Of a DNA stretch of 64,000 nt, positions 17,546-29,000 are shown piece after piece. The translations under genes were made by a program, and so were the position numbers. The first letter of the stretch is position 1. The number at the start of each line of letters is the position of its first letter. The notes under the pieces were generated by a model. That model was given only the letters and a program-made list of their open reading frames with translations. It was not told the origin of the DNA and did no database searches. The DNA is from Sediminihabitans luteus (lineage in GTDB: Bacteria > Actinomycetota > Actinomycetes > Actinomycetales > Cellulomonadaceae): positions 62,001 to 126,000 of the forward strand of contig NZ_PGFE01000002.1 in the NCBI RefSeq assembly GCF_002797595.1. The letters run 5' to 3'.

Positions 17546-18460
17546 GTGCCTGAGCTTCCCGAGGTCGAGACCGTCCGCGACGGTCTCGCACGGCACGTGC
17601 TCGGCCGCACGGTCACGCACGTCGAGGTGCTGCGCGACTACTCGGTGCGCGGGCAGGACGGCGGTCCCGCGGGGCTCGTGGCCCAGCTCGTCGGACGGCG
17701 CCTCGACGCCGCCGTCCGACGAGGGAAGTTCCTCTGGCTCGAGCTCGGCGAACCCGACGCCGGCTCGTCCGAGCCCGCCGCCGCGCTCGTCGCGCACCTG
17801 GGCATGTCGGGCCAGCTCCTCGTGCGCTCGGGCCCGGAGACGCCGCACCCGCACCTGCGCGTGCGCATGCACCTCGACGGCCTGGTGCTCGACTTCGTCG
17901 ACCAGCGCACGTTCGGGCACCTCGCGGTCCGGGACCTCGTGCCCGCCGCGGACGGCGCGCCCGGCGGCCTCGGGTCGCACCGGGCCGTGGTGCCCGAGCC
18001 TGTCGCGCACATCGCGCGGGACCTGCTCGACCCCGCGCACGATCGCACCGAGGTGGCGCGGGCGATGCGGCGGCGGCGCACGGGCGTCAAGCGTGCGCTG
18101 CTCGACCAGACCCTCGTCTCGGGCGTGGGGAACATCTACGCCGACGAGGCCCTGTGGCGGGCGGGTCTGCACTTCGCGCGCGCGACCGACCGCCTGCGGC
18201 AGGCCGAGGCCGTCCGTTTGCTCGACGTCGCCGAGGACGTCGTGCGCGAGTCGCTCGTGCAGGGCGGGACGAGCTTCGACGCGCTGTACGTCAACGTCAA
18301 CGGCAGCTCGGGGTACTTCTCGCGCTCGCTCGCGGTGTACGGGCAGGAGGGCGAGCCGTGCCCGCGCTGCGGTGCGCCCGTGCGGCGCGACGCGTTCATG
18401 AACCGCTCGTCGTTCACGTGCCCCGTGTGCCAGCCGCGGCCCCGCGCGGGGCGCTGGTAG
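17546..18460 (+). CDS. mutM: Formamidopyrimidine-DNA glycosylase MutM (Fpg)
   Basis: Base-excision glycosylase/lyase removing 8-oxoguanine and ring-opened purines. The mature N-terminus PELPEVETV supplies the catalytic Pro and Glu; [14 protein letters not shown] and the C-terminal zinc finger ([10 protein letters not shown] ... CPVCQ) are present. The 304 residues are a little longer than E. coli Fpg because of an insert near residues 70-80 and a PAADGAPGG insert. It starts with GTG 3 nt after rnc and converges with the dehydrogenase gene with 9 nt between stops. Confidence 0.95.
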   Translation: MPELPEVETVRDGLARHVLGRTVTHVEVLRDYSVRGQDGGPAGLVAQLVGRRLDAAVRRGKFLWLELGEPDAGSSEPAAALVAHLGMSGQLLVRSGPETPHPHLRVRMHLDGLVLDFVDQRTFGHLAVRDLVPAADGAPGGLGSHRAVVPEPVAHIARDLLDPAHDRTEVARAMRRRRTGVKRALLDQTLVSGVGNIYADEALWRAGLHFARATDRLRQAEAVRLLDVAEDVVRESLVQGGTSFDALYVNVNGSSGYFSRSLAVYGQEGEPCPRCGAPVRRDAFMNRSSFTCPVCQPRPRAGRW

Positions 18461-18469
18461 TCGATCTGC

Positions 18470-19408
18470 TCAGCGTTCGACGACGTTCCGCAGCGGCGTC
18501 CCGGCGTGCAGCGCCTCGACCTGCGCCTCGACGAGAGCCGACGCACCCTGGGGCCGCCCGCCCGCGACGTGCGGGGTGATGATCGTGCGCGGGGCGTCCC
18601 ACAGTGGCGACCCGTCGCGCAGCGGCTCGGTGTCGGTCACGTCGAGGGCGGCCGCGCCCAGCCGGCCCGCGCGCAGGGCGTCCACGAGCGCGGCCTCGTC
18701 GACGGTCGACCCGCGGCCCACGTTGACGAGCACCGCGTGCGCGGGCAGCAGGGCGAGCCGTGCGGCGTCGAGCGCGTGACGGGTCCGGGGCGTCGCGGGC
18801 AGCAGCGAGATCAGCACGTCGGTCGCGGGCAGCAGCGCCGGGAGGTCGGTCTCGGTGACCACACGGACCCCGTCCCGCGCGCCTGCGCTGCGCGCGACGC
18901 CCGTGACCTCGGCGCCCAGGAGCGCGAGCACGGGCGCGAGCCGCGCCGCGATCGACCCGAAGCCCCACACCGTCACGCGGGCACCGTCGAGCGTGTAGTG
19001 CGGCGCGTCGGGGCCGGCCTGCTCGTGCCCGAGCGCCGAGTCCCAGCGGTGCTCGCGCTGCGCCGCACCGAGCCGGTCGAGGCGGCGCACGGCGGCCAGC
19101 AGCAGGGCGAGCGTGTGCTCCGCGACCGGCCCGTCGTGCAGCCCGCGGCCGTTCGCGACGGTCACGGACGGCGCGAACCCGGCCGCGAGCACGGCGTCCG
19201 GACCGGCCGCGAGCGTCTGCACGAGGCGCAGCGCCCCGAGCCGCTGCGCCGCGTCCTGGAGGAACGGCGGGGGAGCGGCCCACACCACGAGCACGTCGGC
19301 GTCGGTGTGCTCGTCCGCGATCGGCGCGTCACCGTCGTACGGGACGACGACGTCGTCGGGCCGGGCCTGCAGGTCGGGCGCGAGGGTCGCGGGGACGAGG
19401 ATCTTCAT
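18470..19408 (-). CDS. D-isomer-specific 2-hydroxyacid dehydrogenase family protein
   Basis: A 312-residue NAD(P)-dependent dehydrogenase. The Rossmann core reads VTVWGFGSIAARLAPVLALLGAEVTG (GxGxxxA variant), followed by LLPATPRTRHALD, VLVNVGRGSTVDEAAL and a catalytic His in ITPHVAGG. The substrate is not predictable. Its ATG overlaps the cydC stop (ATGA), with AGGAGG inside the 3' end of cydC, so it is the last gene of the cydABCD operon. This suggests redox-linked expression, perhaps NADH disposal at low oxygen; that link is inference. Confidence 0.88.
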   Translation of the reverse strand: MKILVPATLAPDLQARPDDVVVPYDGDAPIADEHTDADVLVVWAAPPPFLQDAAQRLGALRLVQTLAAGPDAVLAAGFAPSVTVANGRGLHDGPVAEHTLALLLAAVRRLDRLGAAQREHRWDSALGHEQAGPDAPHYTLDGARVTVWGFGSIAARLAPVLALLGAEVTGVARSAGARDGVRVVTETDLPALLPATDVLISLLPATPRTRHALDAARLALLPAHAVLVNVGRGSTVDEAALVDALRAGRLGAAALDVTDTEPLRDGSPLWDAPRTIITPHVAGGRPQGASALVEAQVEALHAGTPLRNVVER

Positions 19409-21150
19409 CGGTGCTCCTCCTGGGCGGCCGCCCACGCGTACGTCGCGTCGGTCAGCAGCTCGTCGTGTCGTCCGCGGGCGGTCACGACCGCGGCGGGCCC
19501 GGGCCCGGGGCCGAGCACGACGACCTCGTCGGCGTCCCCGAGCGCCGCGAGCCGGTGCGTCGCGACGACGACCCCGCGGTCGTGCTCGTGCGCCGCCGCG
19601 AGCAGCGTGCGCACCAGGTCATCGGCGGTCCCGGCGTCGAGGTGCTCGGCCGGCTCGTCGACCAGCAGGTACGTCGCTCTCGACAGCAGCGCCCGCGCGA
19701 CGAGCAGGCGCCGGCGCTCACCGCCCGAGACGGTGGCCGCGTCCGGGCCGAGCATGGTCTCGACCCCGTCCGGGAGCCCGGCCAGCCACCCGCCCAGCCC
19801 GACCTGGGCGAGGACGGCGGTCGCGTCGTCCGCGGTCACGTCGCCCCGGGCGACCCGGAGGTTCTCGAGCACGGTCGTCTCGAACACGTGCCCGTCCTCC
19901 GCGACGAGGACGACGTCGCCGGCCACGTCGTCCACCTCGCCGGCGAGCGGGGGGACGAGCCCCGCGAGGGACAGGAGCAGCGTCGTCTTGCCGACGCCCG
20001 AGGGGCCGACGAGCGCGAGCGCGCGTCCGGGGCGGACGACGAGGTCGACGTCCCGCAGGCACGCGACGTCCCAGCCCACGGTGAGGCGGGAGGCACGGAG
20101 CTCGTGCGTCGGCGCGGGCGTCGCGCCGTCGGCCGTCTCGTGATCGGCCCGCGGGTCGAGCAGCGCGACGATCCGCGCGGCGGCGCGGCGTGATCGTTCC
20201 ATCTGGACGGCCGCGGCGGGCAGGGCCGCGACGCCCTCGAACGCCGCGAGCGGCGTCAGGACGACGACGGCCAGCGCGGTCGCCGAGAGGGTCCCGGCCG
20301 CGACCGCGGGGACGCCGAGCAGCAGCGAGGCGACGACCGCGAGCCCGACGGCCCCCGCCTGGATCGCGGCCGCCAGGGCCGACGTGCGCGCCCCGGCGTC
20401 GGTCGCGGCCGCGAGGTCGCGGTCGGTCGCGCGCAGGGCCTCGAGCCGGGCCGGGAGCGCGCCGGAGACCTGCAGCGCTCCCGCACCCTCGACCGCCTCG
20501 AGCGTGCGCGACGCCATCTCGGCACGGGCGTGGGCCGTGTCGGCCTCGGTCGTACGGGACGCGCGGGCCGAGAGCCACGGGGCGAGCACCCCGGCGAGGA
20601 CGAGGCACACGGCGAGCGCGACGCCGGCCGCCGGCAGCAGCGCGCCGACGATCCCGACCGCGAGCAGCGACACGCAGGCCGCGACGCCGGCGGGGATGAT
20701 CGCGCGCACGACGACGTCGCCCACGGCGTCGACGTCCGCGCCCACGCGGGCCAGCAGGTCGCCGCGCCGCACCCGGGCGAGGGCCTCGCCCGTGCCGTCG
20801 GCGAGCCGGGTGTACAGGTTGGTGCGCAGCGCCGTCATGCCGCGCAGGGCCACGTCGTGCGACGCGAGGCGCTCGACGTACCGGGCGACGCCGCGCCCGA
20901 TGCCGAACGCGCGCACCGAGACGACCGCGACGGAGAGCGTGAGCACGGGCGGCATCTGGGAGGCGCGCGCGATGAGCCACGCGGCGACGGCCGCGAGCCC
21001 GACCGCGCAGCCGAGCGCGAGCGTCCCCCACAGCACCGCGACCACGACGCGGCCGGGGCGCACCTCGAGCATGCGCACGGCCTGCCGCAGAGGGGCTTCG
21101 GGGCGGGCCGGGGCCGCGGCCCGGGACGTGGGCGTGGTGGTCGCGCTCAC
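19405..21150 (-). CDS. cydC: CydC, ABC exporter subunit for bd-oxidase assembly
   Basis: Half of the CydDC heterodimeric ABC transporter, which exports glutathione/cysteine-type thiols (or heme-related ligands) needed to assemble cytochrome bd. The 581 residues have six predicted N-terminal transmembrane helices, Walker A GPSGVGKTT, the signature VSGGERRRLLVARALL, and Walker B TYLLVDEPAEHLD. The ATG at 21150 overlaps the cydD stop (ATGA). The partner CydD is encoded directly upstream, the usual order. Confidence 0.93.
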   Translation of the reverse strand: MSATTTPTSRAAAPARPEAPLRQAVRMLEVRPGRVVVAVLWGTLALGCAVGLAAVAAWLIARASQMPPVLTLSVAVVSVRAFGIGRGVARYVERLASHDVALRGMTALRTNLYTRLADGTGEALARVRRGDLLARVGADVDAVGDVVVRAIIPAGVAACVSLLAVGIVGALLPAAGVALAVCLVLAGVLAPWLSARASRTTEADTAHARAEMASRTLEAVEGAGALQVSGALPARLEALRATDRDLAAATDAGARTSALAAAIQAGAVGLAVVASLLLGVPAVAAGTLSATALAVVVLTPLAAFEGVAALPAAAVQMERSRRAAARIVALLDPRADHETADGATPAPTHELRASRLTVGWDVACLRDVDLVVRPGRALALVGPSGVGKTTLLLSLAGLVPPLAGEVDDVAGDVVLVAEDGHVFETTVLENLRVARGDVTADDATAVLAQVGLGGWLAGLPDGVETMLGPDAATVSGGERRRLLVARALLSRATYLLVDEPAEHLDAGTADDLVRTLLAAAHEHDRGVVVATHRLAALGDADEVVVLGPGPGPAAVVTARGRHDELLTDATYAWAAAQEEHR

Positions 21151-22960
21151 GCGCTCACCTCCGCAGGATCAGGCGCACGGCCGGGCGACGCCACGGGTGC
21201 GGAACGCACGGTGACGACCTCGTCGGCGAGCGCGACGAGCGACGCCCGGTGCGCGACGACGACGACGGTGCGGCCCTGGTCCCGCATCGCGCGCACCGTG
21301 TCGAGCACGGCCTGCTCGCCACGGGCGTCGAGGTGCGCGGTCGGCTCGTCGAGCACGACGAGCGGCACCCGCGCCGGGTCGTCCAGGAGTGCGGCGGCGA
21401 GCGCGGCGCGCTGGCGCTGCCCCACGCTCAGACCCACGCCGTTGCGACCCACGGGGGTCGACCATCCGGCCGTGAGCCGATCGACGACCTCGTCGAGCCC
21501 GGTCGCGCGGGCCGCGGCGTCGAGCAGGGCGGCGTCGACGTCGCGTCCGTCCGTGACGGCGTCGCGCAGCGTGCCGGGGGCGAGGGTCGGTCGCTGGGAG
21601 ACCCATGTGACCTGGGGCCACCACGTGTCCGGGTCGATCTCCGCGAGGTCGATCTCCGCGAGGTCGATCTGCGTGCCGTCGCTCGGCGGGGCCGCGGGAT
21701 CCTGCCCGTCGGCGGGCAGATCTTCTGCGGGCAGGTCCTCGGCGGGGCGCACGAGCACGCGCCCCGCGTCGGGGCATAGCAGGCCGAGCAGCACGAGCGA
21801 CGCGGTCGTCTTGCCCGCGCCCGAGGGGCCCGTCAGCACGACGACGCTCCCTGTCCCGGGCACCCCTGTGCCGACCCGGACCGTGAGCCCGAGCCCGGAC
21901 GGCGCGTCGAGGTCGCGGTCGCCGGCCCGCACGCTCACGTCGTCGAACGTCACGGTCGCGCCGCGCAGCCCGGGGGAGCGGCGGGTCCCGCGCGCGGGCA
22001 GCGGCGTCTCGAGGATCTCGAACGCCTGCTGCGCGGCGGCGAGGCCGTCGGTCGAGGCGTGGAAGTGCATCCCGACCTGACGCAGGGGCAGGTAGACCTC
22101 GGGCGCGAGGATCAGCACCACGAGCGCGGACTCGAGGTCGATGCCCTCGCCGCGCACGAGCCGCAGACCGACCCCGACGGCGACGATCGCGACCGAGAGC
22201 GTCGTGAGCAGCTCGAGCACCATGCCCGAGAGGAACGCGACGCGCAGGGTGCCCATGGTCGCGCGGCGGCTCGCGTCGCCGAGTGCGCGCACGCGCTGCT
22301 GCGGGCCGTGCTCGCGACCGAACGCCCGGAGCGTCGGCAGCCCGACGAGCAGGTCGAGCACCTGGGACCCGAGCCGTTGCACGACCGCGAGGCGCCTCTC
22401 GGCGGTCCCCGCGGTGAGCTGACCCACGAGCACCATGAACAGCGGGACCAGGGGGATCGTGCAGACGATCACGAGCGCCGAGACCCAGTCGAGGTCGAGC
22501 ACCACGAGCAGCGTCAGCGGCGTGACGGTCGCGGCGAGCAGGAGCTGGGGCAGGTAGCGCACGAGGTACGGCTCGAGGGCGTCGAGCCCGCGCGTGGCGA
22601 GCGTCGTGACCTCGGGTCCGCGGCCGCCCGCGAGCCAGCGCGGACCGAGCGCGGTCGCGTGCGCGACGACGCCCTCGCGCAGCTCGGCGACCGTCCGGGC
22701 GGCCGCACGCACCGCGAAGCGTTCCTGCGCCCACGCGGCTAGCGCGCGCAGGGCGACGACGCCGCACAGCAGCGCGAGCGTGCCCGCCGCGCCCGAGCGC
22801 CAGTCGGTCAGGGAGCCGTCGATCGCGGGCGCGAGCACCCGGGCGATCAGCAGGGCCTGGGCGATCACGAGGCAGGCGACGAGCAGGCCGAGCACCGCCG
22901 TGAGGACGACGTACCCGCGGGCGGCGCGGGCGTGCCGCAGGAGTCTCGGGTCGAGCGGTC

Positions 22961-22964
<4 letters not shown>
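21147..22964 (-). CDS. cydD: CydD, ABC exporter subunit for bd-oxidase assembly
   Basis: The 605-residue partner of CydC. It has an N-terminal transmembrane domain, Walker A GPSGAGKTTAS, the signature LSVGQRQRAALAAALL and Walker B VPLVVLDEPTAHLD. Between Walker A and the Q-loop (TWVSQRP) is an atypical acidic insert with AEDLPAEDLPADG and IDLAEIDLAEIDPD, encoded by 15-bp direct duplications (21633-21672). The GTG at 22964 overlaps the cydB stop (GTGA). The insert should project from the nucleotide-binding domain and probably leaves the ATPase intact. Confidence 0.92.
21633..21672 (-). repeat. 15-bp tandem duplication in cydD
   Basis: The unit TCGATCTCCGCGAGG (plus strand) occurs twice in a row with a third partial copy, giving IDLAEIDLAEID in CydD. 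It is in frame. Confidence 0.85.
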
Positions 22965-24097
<1,133 letters not shown>

Positions 24098-24119
24098 GAT
24101 GATGTCTCCTCAGCCCGCG

Positions 24120-25619
24120 TCAGTACGCGAAGGACAGGGGTCGGTCGGCGTCGTCGTCGTCGCGCGCCTCGGGCGACTCGTCGTGCACGACGGCGGGCAC
24201 ACCCTCGACCGCGTAGCGGTGCATGAGGCGGAACCAGATCACCGCGAGCACCGCGTACAGCAGCGTGAACAGGATCATCGAGGCGAGCACCATGCCGGGA
24301 CTCACGGCGGTCGACACGCCCCGCTCGGTGAGCAGCCGGATCTCGTCGATGCCCGTCGGGTTGGGCGCGACGACCCACGGCTGGCGGCCCATCTCGGTGA
24401 AGATCCAGCCGAAGGAGGCGGCGAGGAACGGCATGGGGATCGCGACCAGGGCCAGGCGCGAGAACCAGCGCGCGTCGGTCACCCGGCCCTTGCGCGTGAC
24501 CCACAGGGCCGTGAGGGCGAGCGCCGCGGAGAACACCGCGAGGCCGATCATGAGCCGGAAGCTCCAGTACGCGACGAAGAGGTTGGGCGTGTACTCGACG
24601 GGGTCGCCGTTGGCGTCGACGTCGCCGTACCGCTCGGTGAAGTCCTCCTGGACGTCGTTGACGCCCGGCAGGTAGCTCTCGGGGCCCGTGAAGTGCCCGG
24701 TGCCGAGGTAGCTCGCGAGGTAGGGGATCTTGAGCTCGTGGCTCACGCCCTCGCACGAGTTGGTCAGGTCGCCGATCGTCAGGAGAGAGAAGCCGGCGCC
24801 CTCCTCGCCCTCGCACAGCGACTCGGCGGACGACATCTTGCCCGGCTGCTGCTGGTACATGATCTTGCCCTGGACGTCGCCCGAGATGCCGACGCCGATC
24901 CCGGCGACGAGCATCGCGATCACGCCGAGCACGAGGCCCGGGCGGTAGACGTCGCGGGCGAGCTCGACGTTCTCGGGGCGGCGGGTGCGCACCAGGCGCA
25001 CCATCCACCACGCGCAGATCGCGGTCACGAACGTCCCGGCAGTCAGGTAGGCCGCGGTCACGGTGTGGGGGAACGCGGCGAGCAACGTGTTGTTGGTCAG
25101 CACGGCCCAGATGTCGACGAGCTCGGCGCGGCCCTTCTCGGCGTTGTACTCGGTGCCGACGGGGTGCTGCATCCAGGAGTTCGCGGCGAGGATGAAGAAC
25201 GCCGACAGGTTGACCGAGACGGCCACCGCCCAAATGCACGCGAGGTGCACCTTCTTGCTCAGCTTGTCCCAGCCGAAGATCCACAGGCCCAGGAACGTGG
25301 ACTCGACGAAGAACGCGGCGAGCGCCTCCATCGCGAGCGGGGCGCCGAACACGTCGCCGACGAAGCGCGAGTACTCGGACCAGTTCATCCCGAACTGGAA
25401 CTCCTGCACGATGCCCGTGGCGACGCCGATGGCGAAGTTGATGAGCAGCAGCTTGCCGAAGAACTTGGTCAGCCGCAGCCACCGTTCGTTCCCCGTTCGT
25501 ACCCACGCCGTCTGCATGATCGCCACGAGCGGGGCGAGCCCGATCGTGAGCGGCACGAAGATGAAGTGGTAGACGGTGGTGATCCCGAACTGCCATCTCG
25601 CGAGGTCGAGTGCGTCCAC
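24120..25619 (-). CDS. cydA: Cytochrome bd ubiquinol/menaquinol oxidase subunit I
   Basis: Heme-bearing catalytic subunit of cytochrome bd. The 499 residues begin ALDLARWQFGITTVYHFIFVPLTIGL, with His18 as the first heme ligand, and carry a Q-loop region with KIPYLASYLGTGHF and the conserved GRQPWVV after it. About nine transmembrane helices are visible. The GTG start at 25619 has GGGAG upstream. It heads cydABCD plus a dehydrogenase, behind a perfect Rex operator, so expression should rise when NADH/NAD+ rises, as at low oxygen. Confidence 0.97.
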   Translation of the reverse strand: MDALDLARWQFGITTVYHFIFVPLTIGLAPLVAIMQTAWVRTGNERWLRLTKFFGKLLLINFAIGVATGIVQEFQFGMNWSEYSRFVGDVFGAPLAMEALAAFFVESTFLGLWIFGWDKLSKKVHLACIWAVAVSVNLSAFFILAANSWMQHPVGTEYNAEKGRAELVDIWAVLTNNTLLAAFPHTVTAAYLTAGTFVTAICAWWMVRLVRTRRPENVELARDVYRPGLVLGVIAMLVAGIGVGISGDVQGKIMYQQQPGKMSSAESLCEGEEGAGFSLLTIGDLTNSCEGVSHELKIPYLASYLGTGHFTGPESYLPGVNDVQEDFTERYGDVDANGDPVEYTPNLFVAYWSFRLMIGLAVFSAALALTALWVTRKGRVTDARWFSRLALVAIPMPFLAASFGWIFTEMGRQPWVVAPNPTGIDEIRLLTERGVSTAVSPGMVLASMILFTLLYAVLAVIWFRLMHRYAVEGVPAVVHDESPEARDDDDADRPLSFAY

Positions 25620-26077
25620 GGTTGCTCCCTGGGTCGAGGCGCGTGCCTGGTTCTGAACCTAGGGCCACTCTGCCTGGTCGGCCACCGCGTACCGGGCGGA
25701 AAACGGCATCCGTGGATGTATTGTGAACATGTTCACAAGCGTTCGCCGTCGGTGTCGGACGCCGGAGGGCGGGGTGGTGTGGATGCGTGTCGGTCGGGCC
25801 CGTGGGACCCCTTGTGCGATACTTCTAGGGATCGAGGGGACTCCACATCTCCCTCGCAGCACGTGCTCGCAGCACCCGCGATCCGCGTGGAAGCGCCGCT
25901 GGACGGGATGAATGGCCCGTCCGCGATGCGCCCCGCCGACCGCGGTGCGACGAGCCGTCCACGACGACTTCCGTCACCGGGAGCGGCGCCTCGACGGCGC
26001 CGGCACCGGGCGACGACCGACTGCCCTCGGGGCCGCTGGATGTGGGGCGGTCTCCCGGGGTGTACAGGAGCACCCGC
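25620..26077. other. Divergent intergenic region between cydA and the RNase E/G gene
   Basis: This 458-bp stretch holds no convincing gene. Its cydA side carries the Rex operator about 100 nt before the cydA start. The rest is probably the long leader of the RNase gene: a candidate promoter lies around 25810-25830 (GATACTT and TAGGGAT), followed by ~240 nt of GC-rich leader. RNase E genes elsewhere are autoregulated through long leaders; whether this one is cannot be read here. Confidence 0.5.
25721..25738. promoter_or_regulatory. Rex operator in the cydA promoter
   Basis: TTGTGAACATGTTCACAA is a perfect 18-bp palindrome and fits the Rex (redox-sensing repressor) consensus TTGTGAAnnnnTTCACAA. 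In Streptomyces Rex represses cydABCD from such sites and releases DNA when NADH/NAD+ is high. Its place, 101 nt from the cydA start and within a locally AT-richer stretch, suits a promoter-blocking repressor. Confidence 0.9.
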
Positions 26078-29000
26078 GTGACGCTCGAGAACACCGGCGA
26101 GAACTCCGCCGAGAAGCCCGCTGCCGCACCGCGCACCCGCCGTCGGGTCACGCGCGAGACCGCAGCCCCCGCGACGGCCGCCGCGCCGATCGTCCTGCCC
26201 GCGACGTCGGCCCCCGCCACGGCGCCCGTGACCCGCACCGGGTCGGCGCAGGTCGCGCACGAGCCGGCACCGAGCACGGCCGCGCCCCGACGCTCGCGCC
26301 GCGTGGTGCGCGACGTGAGCGGCACGACCTCCGCCGCCGCGACTGCCGCCGGGACCGTGCCCGCGCGCACCGAGGACCAGGCCGTCGACGTGCTTGCCGA
26401 GCTGGGCGCGGGCGCTCCCGCGAAGGCGCCCGCCGCCGAGAAGACCGCTCCCGCGGAGAAGACGGCCGGCACCGAGAAGCCCGCCGGCGCCGAGAAGCCC
26501 GTGCGCCGCCGCGCGTCGCGCACGGCCGCTGCGCCCTCGAGCGATGCCGCCGCGGCCGTCGACTCGGAGGAGGCTGACACCGAGAAGGCCGGCACCGAGA
26601 AGTCGGGTGCGAAGGCTCCGGCGAAGAAGGCCCCCGCGAAGTCGCGCGCCAAGAAGAAGCCGGCGACCGAGGACGCCGGCGACGCGGTCTCGGGAACCCT
26701 GGCGTCCGACGCCGCTGCCACCGACACCACCGACACCACCGACGCTGAGAAGGTCGCAGCCGAGACGAAGGCTCCGAGGAAGACCACCCGCACGCGCGCC
26801 CCGAAGGCGAAGGCCGCTGCGGCGACCGCGGACGAGTCTGCCGTGGACCAGACCGCTGTCGCAGAGGCCGCCGTGGCAGAGACCGCTGCGGTTGAGACCG
26901 ATGTGGTTGAGACCGCTGTGGTTGAGACCGCTGTGGACGAGGATCCTGCCGTCGACACCGCTGAGGCTGGTGCGGCACAGCCGACCTCGACCTCGACCTC
27001 GAAGCGTGCGCCCCGGCGCGCCACGCGCGCGACCGCTGCTGCCGCGACGGATTCTGCGGCGCCCGTCGCCGCGCCTGCTGCCGAGCCGGCCACGGACACG
27101 CGACGCGCCGCGACGCAGGGGTCGGCCGGGCAGGGCTCGACCGGGCAAGCTTCGACCGGGCAGCGGGCGTCCGCCCGCGGCGGTGCGCGCTCGGGCCGCG
27201 GCGCGGCCACGGGTGCCGACGAGGCCCCCCGCACGGGTTCGCCGCGACTCGCGACCACCGCGCTGCTGTTCCAGGCGGCCGAGCCGACCACGCGTCGTCC
27301 GCGTCGTGCCGAGGCCCCTGCCGGGCCGCCGCGCGTCGCGATGCCGTCGTTCGCCGCTCCCGCCGACGCCGCTCCCGCCGACGACGCGCCCGCGGCCGCC
27401 GTGGCCTCGGACGTGGAGGCCGCTGACGTGGCGGCCGTCGACGCGGTCGGCACGGGTGCCGTGAGCAGCACGAGCACGCCGGGCACGGACGAGACCACCC
27501 CGGCGGGCCAGGGGTCGCGCTCGTCGCGCCGTCGTGGCGGACGCCGCTCGGGCGGGCGCTCGCGCCAGGACGGCGCGGACGCGTCGACCGAGCGCGCTGG
27601 GTCCGACGCGTCCGAGACGAACACCGCTGGCTCGAACGCTCGTGGCTCGAACGCTCCTGGCTCGAACGCTCGTGGCTCGAACGCCGTCGAGTCGACCGCG
27701 GACGAGGCGAACGTCGAGGCGGAGGCCGTCGAGGCGCCGCTGACCGACGCCGAGCTCGCCGCCGCCGAGGAGGTCGGCGCGATCGAGGCCGAGCTCGTGG
27801 CCGAGGGCGTCGAGATCCCGGAGGGCGCGATCGAGCCCGACCCCGTCGACGCGGACGAGTCGTCCGAGGGCGACGAGGGGGAGGGCGCCGACCGTGAGGA
27901 CGGCGCACCGCGTCGTCGTCGTCGTCGCGGTGGCCGAGGCCGCCGCCGCGGCCCCGACCAGTCCGACGAGTCGCAGGGTTCCGGCCCGGACCAGGACGCG
28001 TCGTCCGGCGACGCGCAGGGTGACGTGCCCGACGCGCGCGCGGCGGACCAGGGCGCGGACGACGAGGCCGCCGACCAGCAGGCCGCGCCGGCGCACGAGG
28101 CGGACGACGCGTCGTCCGACGAGCACGATGACGCGGGCGAGGACGAGGGCAGCGGTTCGAGCCGTCGCCGTCGCCGCCGCCGTCGTGGTGGCCGCGGGGA
28201 GGCCGGCGAGTCCGGCTCGGCCCCGGCGCGCACGCCGCGGTCGCGCCCCGCGAGCGACGAGGTGACGGCGCTCAAGGGCTCCACGCGCCTCGAGGCCAAG
28301 CGTCAGCGCCGCCGTGAGGGCCGCGACGCGGGCCGTCGTCGCCAGATCATCACCGAGGCCGAGTTCCTCGCGCGCCGCGAGGCCGTCGAGCGGTCGATGA
28401 TCGTGCGCGAGAAGGCCGGTCGCACGCAGATCGCGGTGCTCGAGGACGGGATCCTCGTCGAGCACTACGTCTCGCAGCAGTCGCAGGCGTCGATGGTCGG
28501 CAACGTCTACCTCGGTCGCGTGCAGAACGTGCTGCCGTCGATGGAGGCCGCGTTCGTCGACGTCGGCAAGGGCCGCAACGCCGTGCTGTACGCGGGCGAG
28601 GTCAACTGGAGCGCGGCGGGCCTCGACGGCCAGCCGCGCCGCATCGAGCAGGCGCTCAAGTCGGGCGACCCGGTGCTCGTGCAGGTCACCAAGGACCCGA
28701 TCGGGCACAAGGGTGCTCGCCTCACGTCGCAGGTCACGCTCGCGGGCCGCTACCTCGTGTTCGTCCCGGGCGGCGGCATGACCGGTATCTCGCGCAAGCT
28801 GCCCGACACCGAGCGCGCGCGGCTCAAGAAGATCCTCAAGGAGGTCGTGCCCGAGGGGTCGGGCGTGATCGTCCGCACCGCGGCCGAGGGCGCGAGCGAG
28901 GCCGAGCTGCGTGCCGACGTCGAGCGCCTGCAGAACCAGTGGGCCGCGATCGAGAAGAAGTCGAAGTCCGCGTCGGCGCCCGCGCTGCTGCAGGGCGAGC

